Assembly: GCA_012064385.1 (NCBI GenBank) | Contig: QRDG01000413.1 | Coordinates: forward strand, 310,001 to 374,000 | Direction: 5' to 3' | DNA: 64,000 nucleotides | Source: Puccinellia tenuiflora | Taxonomy: Eukaryota; Streptophyta; Magnoliopsida; Poales; Poaceae | Shown: positions 35,432 through 50,100 of the stretch, in pieces | Layout of the letters: each line of letters begins with the position of its first letter | How positions within the stretch are numbered: position 1 is the first letter of the stretch | Position numbers and translations under genes: made by a program | The notes under the pieces: generated by a model | The model's input: only the letters and a program-made list of their open reading frames with translations | Database searches by the model: none | What the model was told of the DNA's origin: nothing

Positions 35432-36400
35432 CCCCCATTCATCTCATCATCCTCTCCTCCGCGCAGCAGCTCCTCAACCCGGGGACCCCCGACCTCCGTA
35501 TCTCTACCGTCCTGCTTGTCCTGCCTGTGATTGAAACCAAGCAGAATCAGTACGAGCGGAAACCAATTTTCTTCTTTCCTGGATCGCAGGTAAGGATCAG
35601 GAGCTTGCATCAATCCCACGAATCATCCAGCGCAGAGCACCGAATCGGATATTCAGATCAGGGGAGAACGATAGAGGCGACTGATCGAGTCAAGGCCAGG
35701 ACAAAGAAACCGAAGCTACTGAAGAATGGCGCACGACAGAGGAAGGAGAAGATAGAAGAACAAGGTCTCACCTTTTTGTTTTCTTCTCTCGCTCCCTCTC
35801 CCTCCAAGCTCGTCGTGTTCGGAATGATTCTCGGAATCTACCGGGCAAGCGACTCAGATCTGGCTGCCCAGACAGCCACGAGCTCCCAGGCGCACGAACA
35901 GCACGGATTAGTTGGACTGGCAACCACCCTCCGGAATCAAAAAAGAATCAAGCGAGGAGCTTGACACAAGAAAAATTCCTCCTCTCCTCTACTCTCTCTC
36001 CCTCTCTCAGTAGCTCCTCGGTGTGCCCCAATCTTGGAACGGATACTTGAAAGAACAGCTCACGCAGAGAGCTCCAGCCCCAGCCCCAGGTGAGTAAGGA
36101 GTAGCACAGGCGCAGAACCGAGGAGACAAAAACCCCATTAATAAAAGAAGCAACGGGAGAGGGAGAGAGCTCAGGGCCAGCAAGGCAGGGGGCAGAGATG
36201 GGCTCTACCAATCCTGATTGCTCTCGTCTCCTCTCTCTCTGTGTGTGTGTGTGACTGGAGCTGGAGGTGGCGTAGACCTGCAGGGCCCCCCTTGGAGTCA
36301 GTTCCCGTCCCCCTTCTTCACTCACCTTGCAAGAAACATTTAATCTGGCAAGAAACATTAAAGAAACAAACACATTTTTTTATATAATTCTTGTCTTAAT
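35432..36400 (-). promoter_or_regulatory. PP2C leader and promoter region
   Basis: The sequence is CT/GA-rich with microsatellites, including CT followed by GT repeats at about 36228-36252. Purine-rich runs on the minus strand suit a long 5' leader. No start site can be fixed. Confidence 0.4.
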
Positions 36401-36781
36401 CAGGTCTGCAGACAAGGATGACGATCTTTCTTTAAAAAAATAAGATAAACCTTTTTAATTCTTTAGAGAGTAGTATTAATTTGCTTTGATATAGTGGCAC
36501 CACAGTTTTGAAATTCTACCCCTTCTCTATTGCAATCTGGTGTTAGTCTTCCCTTAAGTTGATCAGCTTTAGGTTTCCCCCAATGGTCACATTTTTCAGT
36601 ACTACCATATTTCCTGATGTACGCACACATGAGAGAGAGAGAGTGTGTGTGTAGTTTTTTTTAAAAGGGAGAGAGAGGGAGAGGATCTTTCATACGTATC
36701 ATCAGATTTTAAAGGTGATGCATGTTTGCATGAAGAAGAGAAGGTCAAAGGAGTGCATGTGTGCTAACTCATCAAACCTAG
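36401..36781. other. Intergenic, short microsatellites
   Basis: AT-rich, with GA and GT repeats near 36630-36680. It adjoins the copia LTR. No gene is seen. Confidence 0.5.
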
Positions 36782-37032
36782 TGTTAGCACCCTTGCCTGC
36801 CTACCCGTTGTTGGGCTGCTATGGCGGGCTGAGCCCAGGTCCTAGCGCTGCTACTTATACACAGGCAGGAGGCCATCAAAGAACTATCCAGAGTGTTGAG
36901 TATATATATGTGTTATGTGCATTGGGCCTACCTCCTAGTTGTGTATAGTTGAGGTTGTGGCCCCACCGTTGTACTCCATATATACGTGCGTGTATGCACC
37001 CGGTAATACATTGTGCAATTACCCCAACTACA
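36782..37032 (+). mobile_element. Copia 5' LTR (probable)
   Basis: The stretch begins TGTTAGCACCC and ends ACTACA, directly followed by TGGTATCAG, the core of an initiator-methionine tRNA primer-binding site, and then by a leader and copia gag. No second copy exists in the window. Boundaries are inferred from TG/CA ends and the primer site. Confidence 0.6.
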
Positions 37033-37122
37033 TGGTATCAGTTTTTTAGGTTTAGGTTTTCCTCTAGCTTCCGCCGCCGCCGCCGCGGCGCCACCCTCCT
37101 TGTGCTTCCGCCGCCGCCGCCT

Positions 37123-37218
37123 GATCCTTCCACCTGCCTGCTCCTGCTTCTAGTCCTTCCACCTGCCTGCCTGCTCCTGCTTCTAGTCCTTCCACCTGCC
37201 TGCTCCTGCTTCTAGCTA
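37123..37218. repeat. Threefold tandem repeat in the copia leader
   Basis: A unit of about 30-34 bp built on TCCTTCCACCTGCCTGC and TCCTGCTTCTAG is repeated three times between the primer-binding site and gag. Confidence 0.85.
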
Positions 37219-37366
37219 GTAGCACACCTGCGCTGCTCCGATCGATTCATCCGCTGTCCAGTACGTACGTACGGTTGCCCAGACGTACTCGTCATCCCTC
37301 CGACCGCCGCCGGGACTCGTCCGATTCCACCACCCGACGCCGTCACCGTCACTCGTCATCGCCGCC

Positions 37367-38031
37367 ATGTCGATGCCCTACTCGGACGGCTCCACCAACC
37401 CGTTCGGCGACGCCAACGGCCCCGACGTCAACACGATCCGCGGCCTCGACATCCACGAGCGCATCCCGGTCCGTCTCTCCCAGGCGGACTCCTCCTACTA
37501 CACGTGGAAGACGTACTTCTCCCTCGTGCTTCGGGAGTACCACCTCGTCGATCACGTGGACGGCTCCGTCGACTCCAGCCTCGTCCCCGACTTTCACGAC
37601 TGGTCCACCATCGACACCACGATCATCCGGTGGTTTTTCCTCACCATCTCACCGGATTTGTTTCAGACAGTCGTGCAGGACGGCGATGACGCTCACGCCG
37701 TGTGGTCCAAGCTGAACGGGCTCTTCACCGACAATTGCCTCCAACGTCGCGTTTTTTTGAAGCAAGAGTTCTTCGGGTGCCACCAGGACAACTCCTCCGT
37801 CGACGACTATTGTCGGCGTCTCAAGACTCTCGCTGACGAGCTCCGCGATGTTGGCGCGCACATCGATGACGACACCCTACTTAGCACGCTCACCGCCGGG
37901 CTCAACGAGGACTTCAGCAACGCCGCGGCGAACCTCTCCCTCATACCCGAGCCGTCCTTCACCAAGTTCGTCGCTTACCTTCGGCTGGAGGAGCGCCGGA
38001 TGAAGCAGGTGAAGGCGCGGGCCATCCACAC
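37367..38031 (+). pseudogene. Copia gag, 3'-truncated by insertion
   Basis: The reading frame starts at ATG 37367 and encodes about 221 residues of a copia-type gag: a GLDIHERIPV start region, the YYTWKTYFSLVLREYHLVDHV core, then SSVDDYCRRLKTLADELRDV and EEDFS/NLSLIPEPSF-like parts. It stops being gag at 38031, where the large LTR element begins, so the nucleocapsid end and pol are cut off. Codon use is GC-rich, unlike the AT-rich elements around it. Confidence 0.85.
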
Positions 38032-41000
38032 TGTAATACCCCGTAGTTTAGAGAGTAGAAAGGATAGAAATAGAATTTGTGCATTCGCTTAGCATGCATC
38101 TAAAAATGCGGGAAAATTTCACGCTTTTGAAATAAAGAATATAAAGTGATCGATGTTTCTCTCGACTCGATGAATTAGGAGCTAGATCATCTTGTTGAGT
38201 GATATAAACTTCGACGTGATCTTTGAAACAACTAATTAGAAACTATGATCATTTGTCCAAGTATTCCAGAATTGGACATGCCATTTCCTAAACCCTCGAC
38301 ATTTTGACCACAATTTAATAAATGACAAGTATATAATTCCAATAAAGCATAATAAGACTTAATCATCTCCCAACAATATCTATATGACCATCTCATCTCA
38401 TTATGCACAATTATGATCATACAATAATTCAAATACATCAAGTTCATATTTCATACATCCATCATTTTAACACATCATCTCAACTCATCATCTTATTACA
38501 TCATTTCTTACATTCATCACACCCATTTACACACATCTCAATTCTAAATTTGAGTGTCAAAGTACAAGAAATAATAACTAGAATAGTGACAGGTTACAAC
38601 TTTGCAAGATTGAAATGCAAGAATAATAATATTACAATTTAATCGAATAAGTACATATCTCATCCAAATGAAAAGAAGATTACAAAGGAATAAAAAGAAG
38701 CTTAAACTAAATCTTGATCTTCATCTACCATTGAATCTTATCTTCTACATTCCAACCTTCTCAAATTCATTCCTGCAAGACAAAGAACACAAGGGAGAAA
38801 GGAAGAAATGCAACCAATTGGACTGGAGGAGGCTGCACATAACAAGTACCCATTCTTATCAAATCCTCTAGAAATTGTGTGAAATTCAAAAGCTTGGTGT
38901 TATATAGAAAGTAGTTTGGACACAAGACTTGATCACTCTTGTTTCCAAATTCTTCCTGTAGACGTGAGGCAATTGAGGTTCATATAAAAATAAACCAGCC
39001 CGAAAGAAATGTTTCTTAATTAAAATGTTTGCCTTCACCACAAGGGTGAGGCAATTTGCTGTTGGAACTCGACTACTGGATATTAGGAACATGTCCTAAT
39101 ACCAAGTGGTGATTAGAGGGAATTTTATCTAAGGCAGCAATGGATCTTTGGATCATCTAGAAACAATTGGGTAGCAAAGAGAAGAAGGCGACATTGATCC
39201 ATTTGAGCAAGCAACAAAGGCAATATGTGACGAAGACAAATAGAATTGATCCAACTATCTTTAGTCAACAAGGCAACATTTTTGTATCCCTCTAATCTAG
39301 TCAAATTCCTAATAAAGAAAAGCCCACAAGTAAATTGTTCTCTATTGGTATCAAGAACCAATAAGAACAAAGCCCACATGGTAATTGAAATGTTTCTCCA
39401 ATGATATTAATTACCAAGGAAGAAAATAAGCTAATTTATAAAGCCCCCAAATCCGAAATGTAAAGCCCACAAGATCACCACCCATAACTGGCAAAGCCAC
39501 TAGTATTTCACAAGCCCACATAGGAGAATCAGCCCACAAGTCCATCTAGTGACAATTACCTCTTGTCTTGCTCAAGAATAAATCTCACAAGGAGATAAGA
39601 CCAACGACAAGTCATCCCGATCCACAACCAAAATATCTAACTTCACTTGAACCCCAAGTAATGCCCAAGCATGAGAGCTTGACAACAAGTAGCTTACTCA
39701 CCCATGCAAATGAGGAGTCATCTAGTTGTGTGTCACCACCACAACAAACAGCCAGCAGTATATAATCATCACAGCAGCCAACCACAACACATTTTCCTCA
39801 TATCCATCTTTCCAAACAGCAAGCTATAAGCAGCCAGCCGCACCATATGTTCTCTCCATTAGCACAAATATACCAGCAACGAATCTAGCAACCAAATCAT
39901 CATCCAGATCAGCCATAGCACCTCAAGAACACCAAGAACACCACCAAACTATGCCCAATCTTTAGAACAACTAGGAAATAGGTCAAGCAGCAAGGAGGAG
40001 CAGGCTAACCACAAGACGCAGGTTATCATCAATTTCCAGAAGACCAAGCTGCTCTACAACAGCAGGTTAATTCTTTGTGTGTGCAAGGCAGAGAAGAGGT
40101 GCTAGCAAGCCCTGTAAATGACAGGACAGTGCTAGATAGAGAGGAGAGCAGGGCAGCACATCAAAATCGATCCAAGAATACATCTCTAAATCATTCCAAC
40201 TACCCTTCAACTAGATCTCAACTAGGAGGATAGAAAGAATTGTTTCTCTCAGATTGGCATAGAGATGCTATGCTAAATCATCATAGAGAATTAAAGCAAC
40301 ACACTAATATCTGTTCGTATCAAAATATTTGCCTCAGCCTTTGCATCACAGGCTAAGCCAAGAAATCAAGCATAAAATCTGTTCTTATTTAAATCACACA
40401 GATGTCAGAGCACCAAGAAATTGATGCAACTGAGCATAGCATATATGTCCACTAAAAGAAGCACAGGAAAGCATAAAAAGATTTCCAAGCCCTAAATACC
40501 TAGCTAGCTACTGTGTAACTCCTTGGGAGGCATCACAGCAAGCCAAGCCAGTTACTCAAGCCCAAAAAAAAAAACCATTTCAGCTCTACTGGAAGCAACA
40601 GCAAGTAATCCTACAGCAAGAATACAAGAAACAAATCACCACAAATATTCCTAAAATCATTTTAGCTCTATCTATAATTCTCTAAAGCTTCTCTAGAAGG
40701 GAGGTGATCTACCAAGCTCATTTACACACTAATTTACCTAAAAATCTTTAAGCAGTGCACAGTTAAGCATGATAGCAAGTCCTAAATTCCAATTCTTTTC
40801 ATCAAATCTTTAACTCTACCATCTGAAAATTCTCTTAAATATATTATTCACAGCACACTGATTAATAAAGCACTAAAGCATCTAAAACAACTAAATCATC
40901 TTCAACAGAGCATGTCCAGTGCATAATCATAAATTCTGCTAAATGCCGGTGAGGAGAGCATGCACAGCATAGCAGCTAGGCTATATCAGAGAGAGAGAGA

Positions 41001-43980
41001 AAAAGAGATCTAGGAGGAGGTTGAGAGCAGAAGGGAGGAGGAGAAGGTAAACATACCATGCGCCCAAGGTCGTAACGACATGATGACGGGGCAGTGCCCG
41101 TGTGGTCATGGAGGAGGACCAGGGGAGAAGCGCATCACCACCAACACCACCAGTAAGCAGAGAGGGAAGACAGGGTCCAGGGAGGCGTAGCCGAGCCGAG
41201 GCTCGACTAGAACAGGGTGCAGGCGACAAGGAGGCGACGCCGGGGTTGCGTCCATCGAGGAGCCGTCCCGGCCGACGTCGAGGTGAAGGCGAGGTTGAGC
41301 AGAAGTCAAGTTATGGTTCATGGAGAAGCAGCAGGAGGCGCGGCGGCGCGGTATCGCGCCGGCGACCCAAGCCGCTTCGGCTAGGGTTAGGGTTCCGCGG
41401 GCGAGCTCGATTGGAGCATGCAAAAGGCAAATCCAGATGGGGAATCAGGGGTTTAGGAGGCGGCAGAGCAGCGCCAAAGAACGGCGACGACGGAGGTGGC
41501 CGGAGCAAGCCGGAGCAGAGCGCGGCGGCGGCGAATCGCCAAGGAGAAGAGGGGATCGAGCAAGGGCTGGGGAGTGAGAGAGAATGAGAGAGAGAGGTGA
41601 GAGTTGGGTCGGGTTTGACCCCAAACCGGTTGGGCCAGCCCAATAGTTGGTCCGGTTGGACCAAGTGGACCTCATCCCACTTAAATTAAATCTAAAAACC
41701 AAACTCAAATCAAATCCAAATTCAAACAAAAATTCTAACCCAAAATAAAAGTCCTAAAAATATAATAAAAATAGGTTTTCAACTCAAAATTTTATAAGCA
41801 TTTCAAATATGATTTTTATTTCAATTTTTGAAAAGATTCTCTTGAGTGTAAATAATTCAAAGATCCTTAAGTGGACATGAATTGAATTATCCTCAAAAAT
41901 TCAAGGATCCTTAAGTGGAAATGAATTGAACTATTTTCAAAAACAATTATTTTTCTAAAAGAAAAACAATTTTAGTAATAAGCTCAAAGTATATATTTTG
42001 AACTTTATTATGTTCTAAAAATGACTGTCCTGTTACTCATCCTAGGTAAAACACACAAAGAAGAATTCATCTAAAATTCATTCACTCTTATGTTGATAAT
42101 ATTTGAAAGTTAGTCAAGTAAATAAAATTTGAATAAATAACTACTTCATGTTGTTAATGAAATGTTTTCCTGAAGGCAATAAAATTGATGACTTAAAATT
42201 GCAAATCCTGTTTTTCTAGCAAAGAGAAAAGTATTTACTTGAATAAAATAAATTCTTTACCTCAATAAAAGTGGTAAATATTTAATTCTAGATATCATAA
42301 CAAACCCACATATTATAAAAGCACTAACTAATCCTTAACCCTAAAATCACTTCAGTTATCAAAGTATCAAATAAAACAAAGCCTACACTTACAAGCTTGG
42401 GTATTTTTGGGGATTTTACGATGCATCTCATATTTATGCATAATAGCATCTTGACAGTGTTTCCAGTAGTCCTTACCAGGATTACATTGCTATTTTCAGA
42501 TCTCGGGGTTTTACCGCAAACCCTAGAACCCCGAAAGACATGAATTGCCACCTTTATCATAGGCAAGTTCATTCTTGCATACCGTTTGATGTATTTTTAT
42601 CAAAGTACTTGCAAAGTTACTTATACTTTCCTTTCACTTGCATAAAAAAAAGGTATTTTCGAATGATGTGGTATATACTATTGGTTGGCGGTGGAACAAT
42701 GGTAAGATGAATAGGTCCGGTGTTCCATCGTATGGGAAGGTATATATCCTTAGGAACTAATAACCCCTGTTCCAGTGATCCTTTCGCCGTAGTAAAAGCA
42801 TCAACCAACGGACTTTGTATGGGCGGGGTCAGCCAGAGGCTTCTTTTCTCATCCGCATATCCTCGGCAGGCCTACACCGGGTTGGGTCGTTGCGGCGGCC
42901 AACAGCGTGGAAGCGCGTGCTCTTCCTGCCCGACGGGGTAATTGGTGGGGAAGCTCGGGAGGGGTGATGGGTATGCGTGGAACATGATTCCCCTACCGCA
43001 TCATAAATGGGCGGATGTGTGTTGATTTGGGAGAAGCTCCACATGACTAGATGTCCTGAGCCTTAGCTATAACACTCATGGAGTGTAAAGAGAGCATATA
43101 AAGGGCCAGGCAACTGTTGGGTAAAGTGATGCAACTCTGCAGAGTCAAACAACAAATTTGTGATATCACAACCGTGTTCCCGGAATGGAACTACGAGATC
43201 GAGGCCGGAATGGAGTCCCATTTGGATTCACAAGACCGGTGGAGGCTGGGACATAGTTTTCAGAATAAAATCTATCCTTTGAAGAAATGTTTGCAAAAAC
43301 TTGCATCTATGCCAAAGACCCGAGGTTTTGGCAGTAGCTAGTGCATGAAACACCTTATCTCTATATATTCTGAACTTGCTGAGTAACGCTGTTACTCACC
43401 CCTTCCTATTTGACCCCCTGCTTAGACTTTTGGAGCCATCAAGGGCGTTGCTAGATATCCATCACGATGTTGAGGAGGTCTTCCACAAGGAATCAAGTCG
43501 ACCTGGTGGAGCTTGAAGGAGTTGACCGCTACTTCACCAACGAAAGAATGACGGCAACCCTGGCAATGGAGGGGCAATGACAACAGTGTCAATGGCATAC
43601 ATAAAGACCACACTACCAATGGAGGAGACAACATCTATTGGAAGGAGGAGTACAACCCTGGATAGAGATGTTCCAGATGGAATAGATTAGGGCTATGACA
43701 ATAGTAGTAGTGGATTAGGAATAGAGCTAGAGTTAATCTCCAGCTTAGTGATACGAATTGGATCTTTTCTGGATTTCATTTGTATGAGACTTGCTTTGTA
43801 TAAAGGAGGTTCTCAAGATTTTGTAGTGAATATTGTTGTAATCCTATAGTGTTACCTTGGACCTGCTATGTTTCTGTTGTACTACTCTGAGGGATGTAAT
43901 ATTCACGGATAAGTCCTTCTGTGAGTGTTATGTCAACGACTTGCGCACTACAACATGCAGTGGTGTGCTGGGTCACCGCA
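38032..43980 (+). mobile_element. Left LTR (5.95 kb) of a LARD-like element
   Basis: The LTR begins TGTAATACCCCGTAG and ends GGGTCACCGCA; a primer-binding site (TGGTATCAGAGC) follows at 43983-43994. The same ends bound the right LTR at 47165-53313. Its middle (about 40980-41640) is a GC-rich island; the rest is AT-rich. No open coding region is present. The last 1.6 kb is almost identical to the right LTR, the first part clearly less so. Confidence 0.88.
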
Positions 43981-46900
43981 GATGGTATCAGAGCAAAAGC
44001 GATCTTAGGTTTAAAACCCTTTTAGGAGACTTGTAGGTTGGTAAAGACTATAGGAAGTTATTTTATCTAAACTATATCTTTCTATAACTTATGGTGGTTA
44101 TTCACTTGAGAATAATAACATCATACTTATATAGAGTATTCTTATCTATTCTTCTATAGGTATAGTACTTATCTATATTGTTTCTTTCTAAAGCTGGTAT
44201 ACCGGTTGAGACAATGTCCTATACAATAGTTATACCAAATAGAGTGATATCCAAGTTGGTGATATCTATGTGGTATTATTGATAAGAGTATCCTATGAAG
44301 TAGATCCCTATCCTGAGGTGATGATGGTAGAAGAAGAGAAGAAAAGAGGATGATAATGGTGAGTTGGATTTACGAAGCCATGAAAGTTATGGTAAGTATG
44401 CCAATTCCATTGGAAGGTATGATCGAAGAGGATTGTCGGACAATTAGAGAGACCATTTCATAGAGGTTATGGAGCAGTACACGTGTCCAAAAGTGAAGTA
44501 TTATGGTATTCATGTATACCAATAGTACCCACACGAGTGATTGAGAGGTCACATAAGGTTACACTTGCTGAGATGAAGAAGTATGTAAGTATGCCAAGGC
44601 ACAGAGATGAAGATCAATGCCAAGAAGACTTAGTTCCTTTTGAACTAAGATGGAGATAGGTATTCTTAGATACTAGGTCAGAGTTACTCAATTGCGAATG
44701 GTCAATTGTGGTAAATACTTTGAGTGAAGGATAAACCAGTCCCATAAGACAGTGAGGCAAGAGTTGTTATATAGAATAGTTTTATAAGGTAATATATACC
44801 TAACTTGTAGTGTATAGCATCTAAGCCTAGGTACTTGAGATGTTTTTACTCAAAGTACTACTTATTTTATGGGCTTATGTTGCATGAGTGATATAAAACT
44901 GTATTTGGGATTTATTGGTTCTTATTGGATTTTTGATTGACTAGATCCGGGCATGAAGTTTGAACTTGATGTGCAAATGCATGTTGCAACATTTTGTTCT
45001 TTCCTTATGTTACTGGTCTAGAGGGTACATAGGTTAGTATGAGAGCGTTCTGAGTTAGTATGAGAGCATTCTGAGTAGTCAGATTTGTGCCAGCAATGGA
45101 AACTCGCGAAGAGAAGGAAGTCAAAAGAAGACATAAGTCAATGAAGCCACTGATGGATATAGACCATTTTCCACGTCATATTAGGATTTGGAGACATATT
45201 TTACTAGTATAAGGAAGGATGGAGGAGCAAAGTAAGTTTGACCAAGAGTGTTACAAATAGTTTTACAAGGATCTACCAAAGATGATGCAAGGAAAGCTAC
45301 AATAGGAGACATAACCAAGAAGGAAGGTTAGGAAGTGTTTACATATCAAGTCATGAAGTCTATCCATGGAAGTTCAAATTCAAGGATGAAGAAGGAAAAT
45401 ATGCCAAATATATATGGATTTGTCGTAACTTGGTGGAAGAGGTTATATTTGGAGCAATAAGGAGGTATTGGTACTACTTGTATAGAGTTCGAGAAGGAAG
45501 TAAGTTAGACTTATATGTCTAAGAGTATCATAAGGTTGAAGATAAAGGAGTATAAACCCTAGAAGAACATGGATATTTTCAGTTCTTAAAGAATAAACGG
45601 GAAGTTGATCGTCTATTCTGAGGCATTACTAGAAACGGAAGCGTGGGAATCAACCGCCAAACAAGAGTTCATAATCAGAGATTGGACAATTACAAGAAAG
45701 AGTTAATGAGAAGGACATCCAACAAATGAGGATAAAGCATGAGATGAGGGAAGTGAAGTATTTGGATGGAAGCACGTTGAAGTTCCAGAAAGGACATATC
45801 AAACATGTTAAGAAGTGAATTTACAAAATTTAATGTTGAAAAGAACATCAGAACCATGGAGGAGAGTCTAATTTGTCGTGGATTGACGATAAGTCAAGAA
45901 GGTGGACCAATTTGGAAGAAGGTAGTTCACATATATGATGCCAAAGTACCAAAGTCATAGTCTATATCGGGATTAACTATGGAGAAATTTGTATTATCAA
46001 GAGGATTGACATCTTAGAGCCAACCATTAAGACGGTAGACATACCATGTATTCTTTCAGAAATTGTTGGAAACCTGATAATAGTATCTCTTACCGAAGGA
46101 CGATATAGGGGATTCACAATATGTTGGATATACCTTGTGTTCTTCCTGAGACCATGAGGCATAGATAGTGGAAGTTTAAGCAGAAATGTGAGTTATGAAG
46201 CTTGATTGAATGGAGATAACCGAATAAATTTTGACTGACTCACATTCATAACGGAGGAAGTATTAGGAAGTTCCAAGGGGGAGAGTGAACAAGTGTATTG
46301 AATAGTACTTGGTTTAAGAAACACGGAGTTTGGAAGGAATACTTGGACCGAGATAGTGTCGAACTAACTATCAATGCTCTAGAAGTCCTTCGCAAGGATG
46401 AGCATTATTGGAAATATTAACCAGAGTCTAAAGCCAAAGAGGCCGATGAGATTTGGAGATTGAAAATCGCAAGGAATCCAGTGGTCATAGGAACTATGAC
46501 TAGAGGGTCTACATGAGATGGAATGAAAGGAACTAAAATTCAAGATGAGAAAGTATACCGTGTCAATACCAGGATACGAGGAGATTGACATCAAAAGGAT
46601 TGTTCACCCTGAATATAAGTGACGTTAGGACTACCTGTATGATAGAGTATTTATGGTTGGATGGATTACTAGTGTCTAATCCATTCGGAGGAAGCAAACC
46701 ACTTAGGAAGATTTATGGTCTATAGAACCAGTAAGGACAGTTATCTTAGAGGAACTGATGCTTAGACGATGAATTTACCATCAGAATTGAAGTATTTGTA
46801 GTTTCCTGAACATAACGAAGTGTACCAACAAATACATCTGAAGATCTTATAAGGGTGTAAAAGGGAATCTTCGACGGAGGGCTATAAAGGTAGGGTAATG

Positions 46901-47164
46901 CAAGGAGTTTAAATTGGATGATTCGAGAGACATGAAGGAGTAGTAAGAACGCTGGAAATTATCAAATAATCGATGAAAGTCGACAAATGGATAGTATTGA
47001 TCAATGAAGGATGCAGCAGAAGTATGTTGAACAAGCAATCATCAAGATCCGCGTCCTCATCAGCAAGGAATTTGAGAGAATATATCTGCAGAAGTTCTTT
47101 CTACTTACCTCTTCATGAGAGGAGTCGAAACTTCGGGACGAAGTTTAGTTTAAGGGGGAGAGGA
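43981..47164 (+). mobile_element. Internal domain of the LARD-like element, non-coding
   Basis: It runs from the primer-binding site at 43983 to a polypurine tract (TAAGGGGGAGAGGA, 47151-47164). In 3.2 kb no ORF longer than about 70 codons exists and no gag or pol motif is recognised. The segment CTTCGGGACGAAGTTTAG just before the polypurine tract resembles the 3' end of plant Ty3/gypsy internal regions, so a gypsy origin is inferred. Very long LTRs with a short non-coding interior are the definition of LARDs (large retrotransposon derivatives), which depend on other elements to move. Confidence 0.75.
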
Positions 47165-50100
47165 TGTAATACCCCGTAGTTCAGAGACCCGAAGGGTAGA
47201 TTTAGATTTTGTGCATTCACATAGCATGCATCTGAAAATGCGGGAAATTTTCGCGCTTTTAAAATAAAAGAGATAAAGTGATCGATGTTTCGCTCGACTC
47301 GATGAGTTAGGGTTTAGATCATCTTGTCAAGTACGATAAACTTCGAGATGACCTTTATACCAAATTAAATTGAAATCACAATAATAAGAAATTAGTTTTT
47401 GCTTGACAGACTAATTGGTCAAATTAGTCGATTGTCGAGGTACTAGCAAATCAAACATGACCTTCCCTAATTCTCGACACTTTTAAGCACAATACAATAA
47501 AATGACAATATTGACATTCCAATTCAATAGTTGACACAAAAACAACATTCAGAAGATCATCCTATCACATTCATCATCTCAATATATCAATCACTCATTA
47601 TCATCATACATGAATTCAAGCATCTATAATCAACAATCATTCTTGATCTTTCAATCATCTTATTCTTTCCTATCTTCTTATTCTTCACTCCTGCAACTCA
47701 AAACAAACAAGAAAGAAAGAAAAACCAAAAGTTGTTCTTAACAACTCCTCTAGTTAAACTTGGGTGAAATTGAAAGGCTTTGTGTTATATAGAAGTAGTT
47801 TGATAACAAGATTAGCTACCTTGTTAACAGATCTCTTTTGTATGCATAAAAGCAATTTAATTTCCAAATAAAAAAAACAAATAAGTTCTTTATATACATT
47901 TTTGGATATTTAAAAACATCCAAAATAAAATCCAATGAAAATTTACAAGTCATCATCTTATCCCATTCTTACCTAATACATTTCAAAATGAAATTCAGAC
48001 CTTAAGCAAAATTAAATTCCACCTCAAATATTACAAAATAGGTTTCATAATATATAGCATATCAATATACACATAATTCAAATTCAAACCATAGTCCATT
48101 CTTATAAGTGTCTTTACAAGTGGCATTTTTTTTCCACCAAAATTACATAAATATTCAAAATCACATTACAATAACTTTACAACAAAATAAATTACAGAAA
48201 GATGAAATAAAAATCCTAACTAATTCTTCACTCTATTCTTCTCGAGGATTATCTCTTAAACCTGCAAAAATTAGACAAACAGGACAATAAACTAAATAAA
48301 GTGGTTAGTAATAGAATGTTGCCAAACACTTGTGCTGGCTGTTTATTTTTGAAGATGGCATAAGCATAGCTCAAAAGTATCTTGAGTTAGCTAATTAGAA
48401 ACCAAAATTGGAGATCACAGAAAATAAACCTAGGCAACCTCACTTCTGATCATGCTCTGAATCTGAGAAGGCAACCAAATGGGGCAAAGGCTATAACCAG
48501 CATTTAATCAAATTTCCAATAAGCATACAAAGGCAGCAAGGCACTGGTTGAGCATGATCAATACTTCAAATTCAAATCTAGGCAATTGGCAGCTTTGCAA
48601 TCTCCAATTGGATGCCAAATTCAATTTAAAAGCCCTCAAAATAAATATGGTATCACATTTACCATTGATTGGTAAATGAATCCAAAAATCCTGAGCCACT
48701 GTTACAAATCATTTCTCAGCCCAATCAAAACTTAGCCCAACAGCAAAGCAACCCAAATCCATCAAGTTTACCTCAGCCCTAAGGCAACTGAGGGATTCCA
48801 AATAATTCATAACCATGTTACATAGCAACAGTCGGCAGGAACTTGATAAGATCAAGTGAGGTGGAAGGATAATCCACTGGAAAATATCCACAGAGGGATG
48901 TGAGTTAGTTCATAACTAGAATGAACTCCAGCAGCCGGCTAGAGCCAAGATAAGACTAAGGAGATGAAATATCTTCCAAAAACAGTTAAAATAAGTCATC
49001 AAGATAAGAATAGGGCCACAGCCCAGCAGCTTACTCAACACATGCAAGTTATCCTGGTGTCACCACCAGAATCACTCCCAAACTCTATAAATAGAGAGGC
49101 CAGCCAAACCAGCAAACTTGATAAGCAAACACAACCGTATCCAAGTATCACAGCAGCCAAAAGCATCTACAATATCACTATTGTTTCTGTGAGATCAAAA
49201 CATCTTCCATATCAGCCATAGCATCTCCAGAACATCAAGAACACCACTAAATCATACCCAATCTTTAGAGCCATTAGGAAATAGGTCAAGCAGCGAGGAG
49301 GAGCAGGCTAGCCACAAGACGCAGGTTATCATCATTTTCCAGAAGACCAAGCTTCTCTTCAGCAGCAGGTTACTAGGATCTAGAGCATTTAGATGAGAGG
49401 GAAAGAGAGGAGAGGGGCAGCAGACCTGTTCTTATCAGTTTACTGGAATAGAAGAAAGATCCCTCAGAGCTGCATAGAATTGCTATGCTAAATCTTCATT
49501 GAGAATTTAAAAGCCACACACTAGTATCTGTTCTTATCAAGTTGTGCCTCAGCCTTTGCATCACAGGCTAAACTAAGAAAGCAAGCACAAGAATCTGTTC
49601 TTATCAATTTTTATCACAAATCCAAGCCACAATAGCACTAGATCATGCTAGGCATGGATCTAAACACTGTGCACACTCCTAAGAGGCACCACAGTGACTA
49701 AATCATGCTTAAATTGCAAACAAGTAAGCTACAGATTCAACACAGGGAGGTAAACATGTTAAGTCAATAAGCAAGCAAAAGCCAGGAACTAAAGGCACCT
49801 TAAAGCAGCAAATACAAGCATGCAGGGTATTTGTTTTTATCCAAATTATACACTGATGCACATAATCTACACATATTTCAGGTCTAATAAACCAGTAAGT
49901 TAATAAACAAAGCCAACAAGCTAAAATATTTCCAAACAGCAACTACCAAATAAGTAAATCATCTAGAATTCATCTCTGAAACTAAAGTTAACACATATGA
50001 TCAGATAGCTAGTCAAACTGAAGATTCTTCAGTTAACACGACTAATAGTGAGGAACACAGCTAGCACAGCACAAGCAAAAACATGAGTTCACCACCAGGT

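Noticed and set aside
42720..43341. ORFs repeated at 52052-52673 as a conserved small protein pair
   Set aside because: They lie in the near-identical 3' parts of the two 6-kb LTRs, so conservation reflects LTR identity rather than selection on protein.
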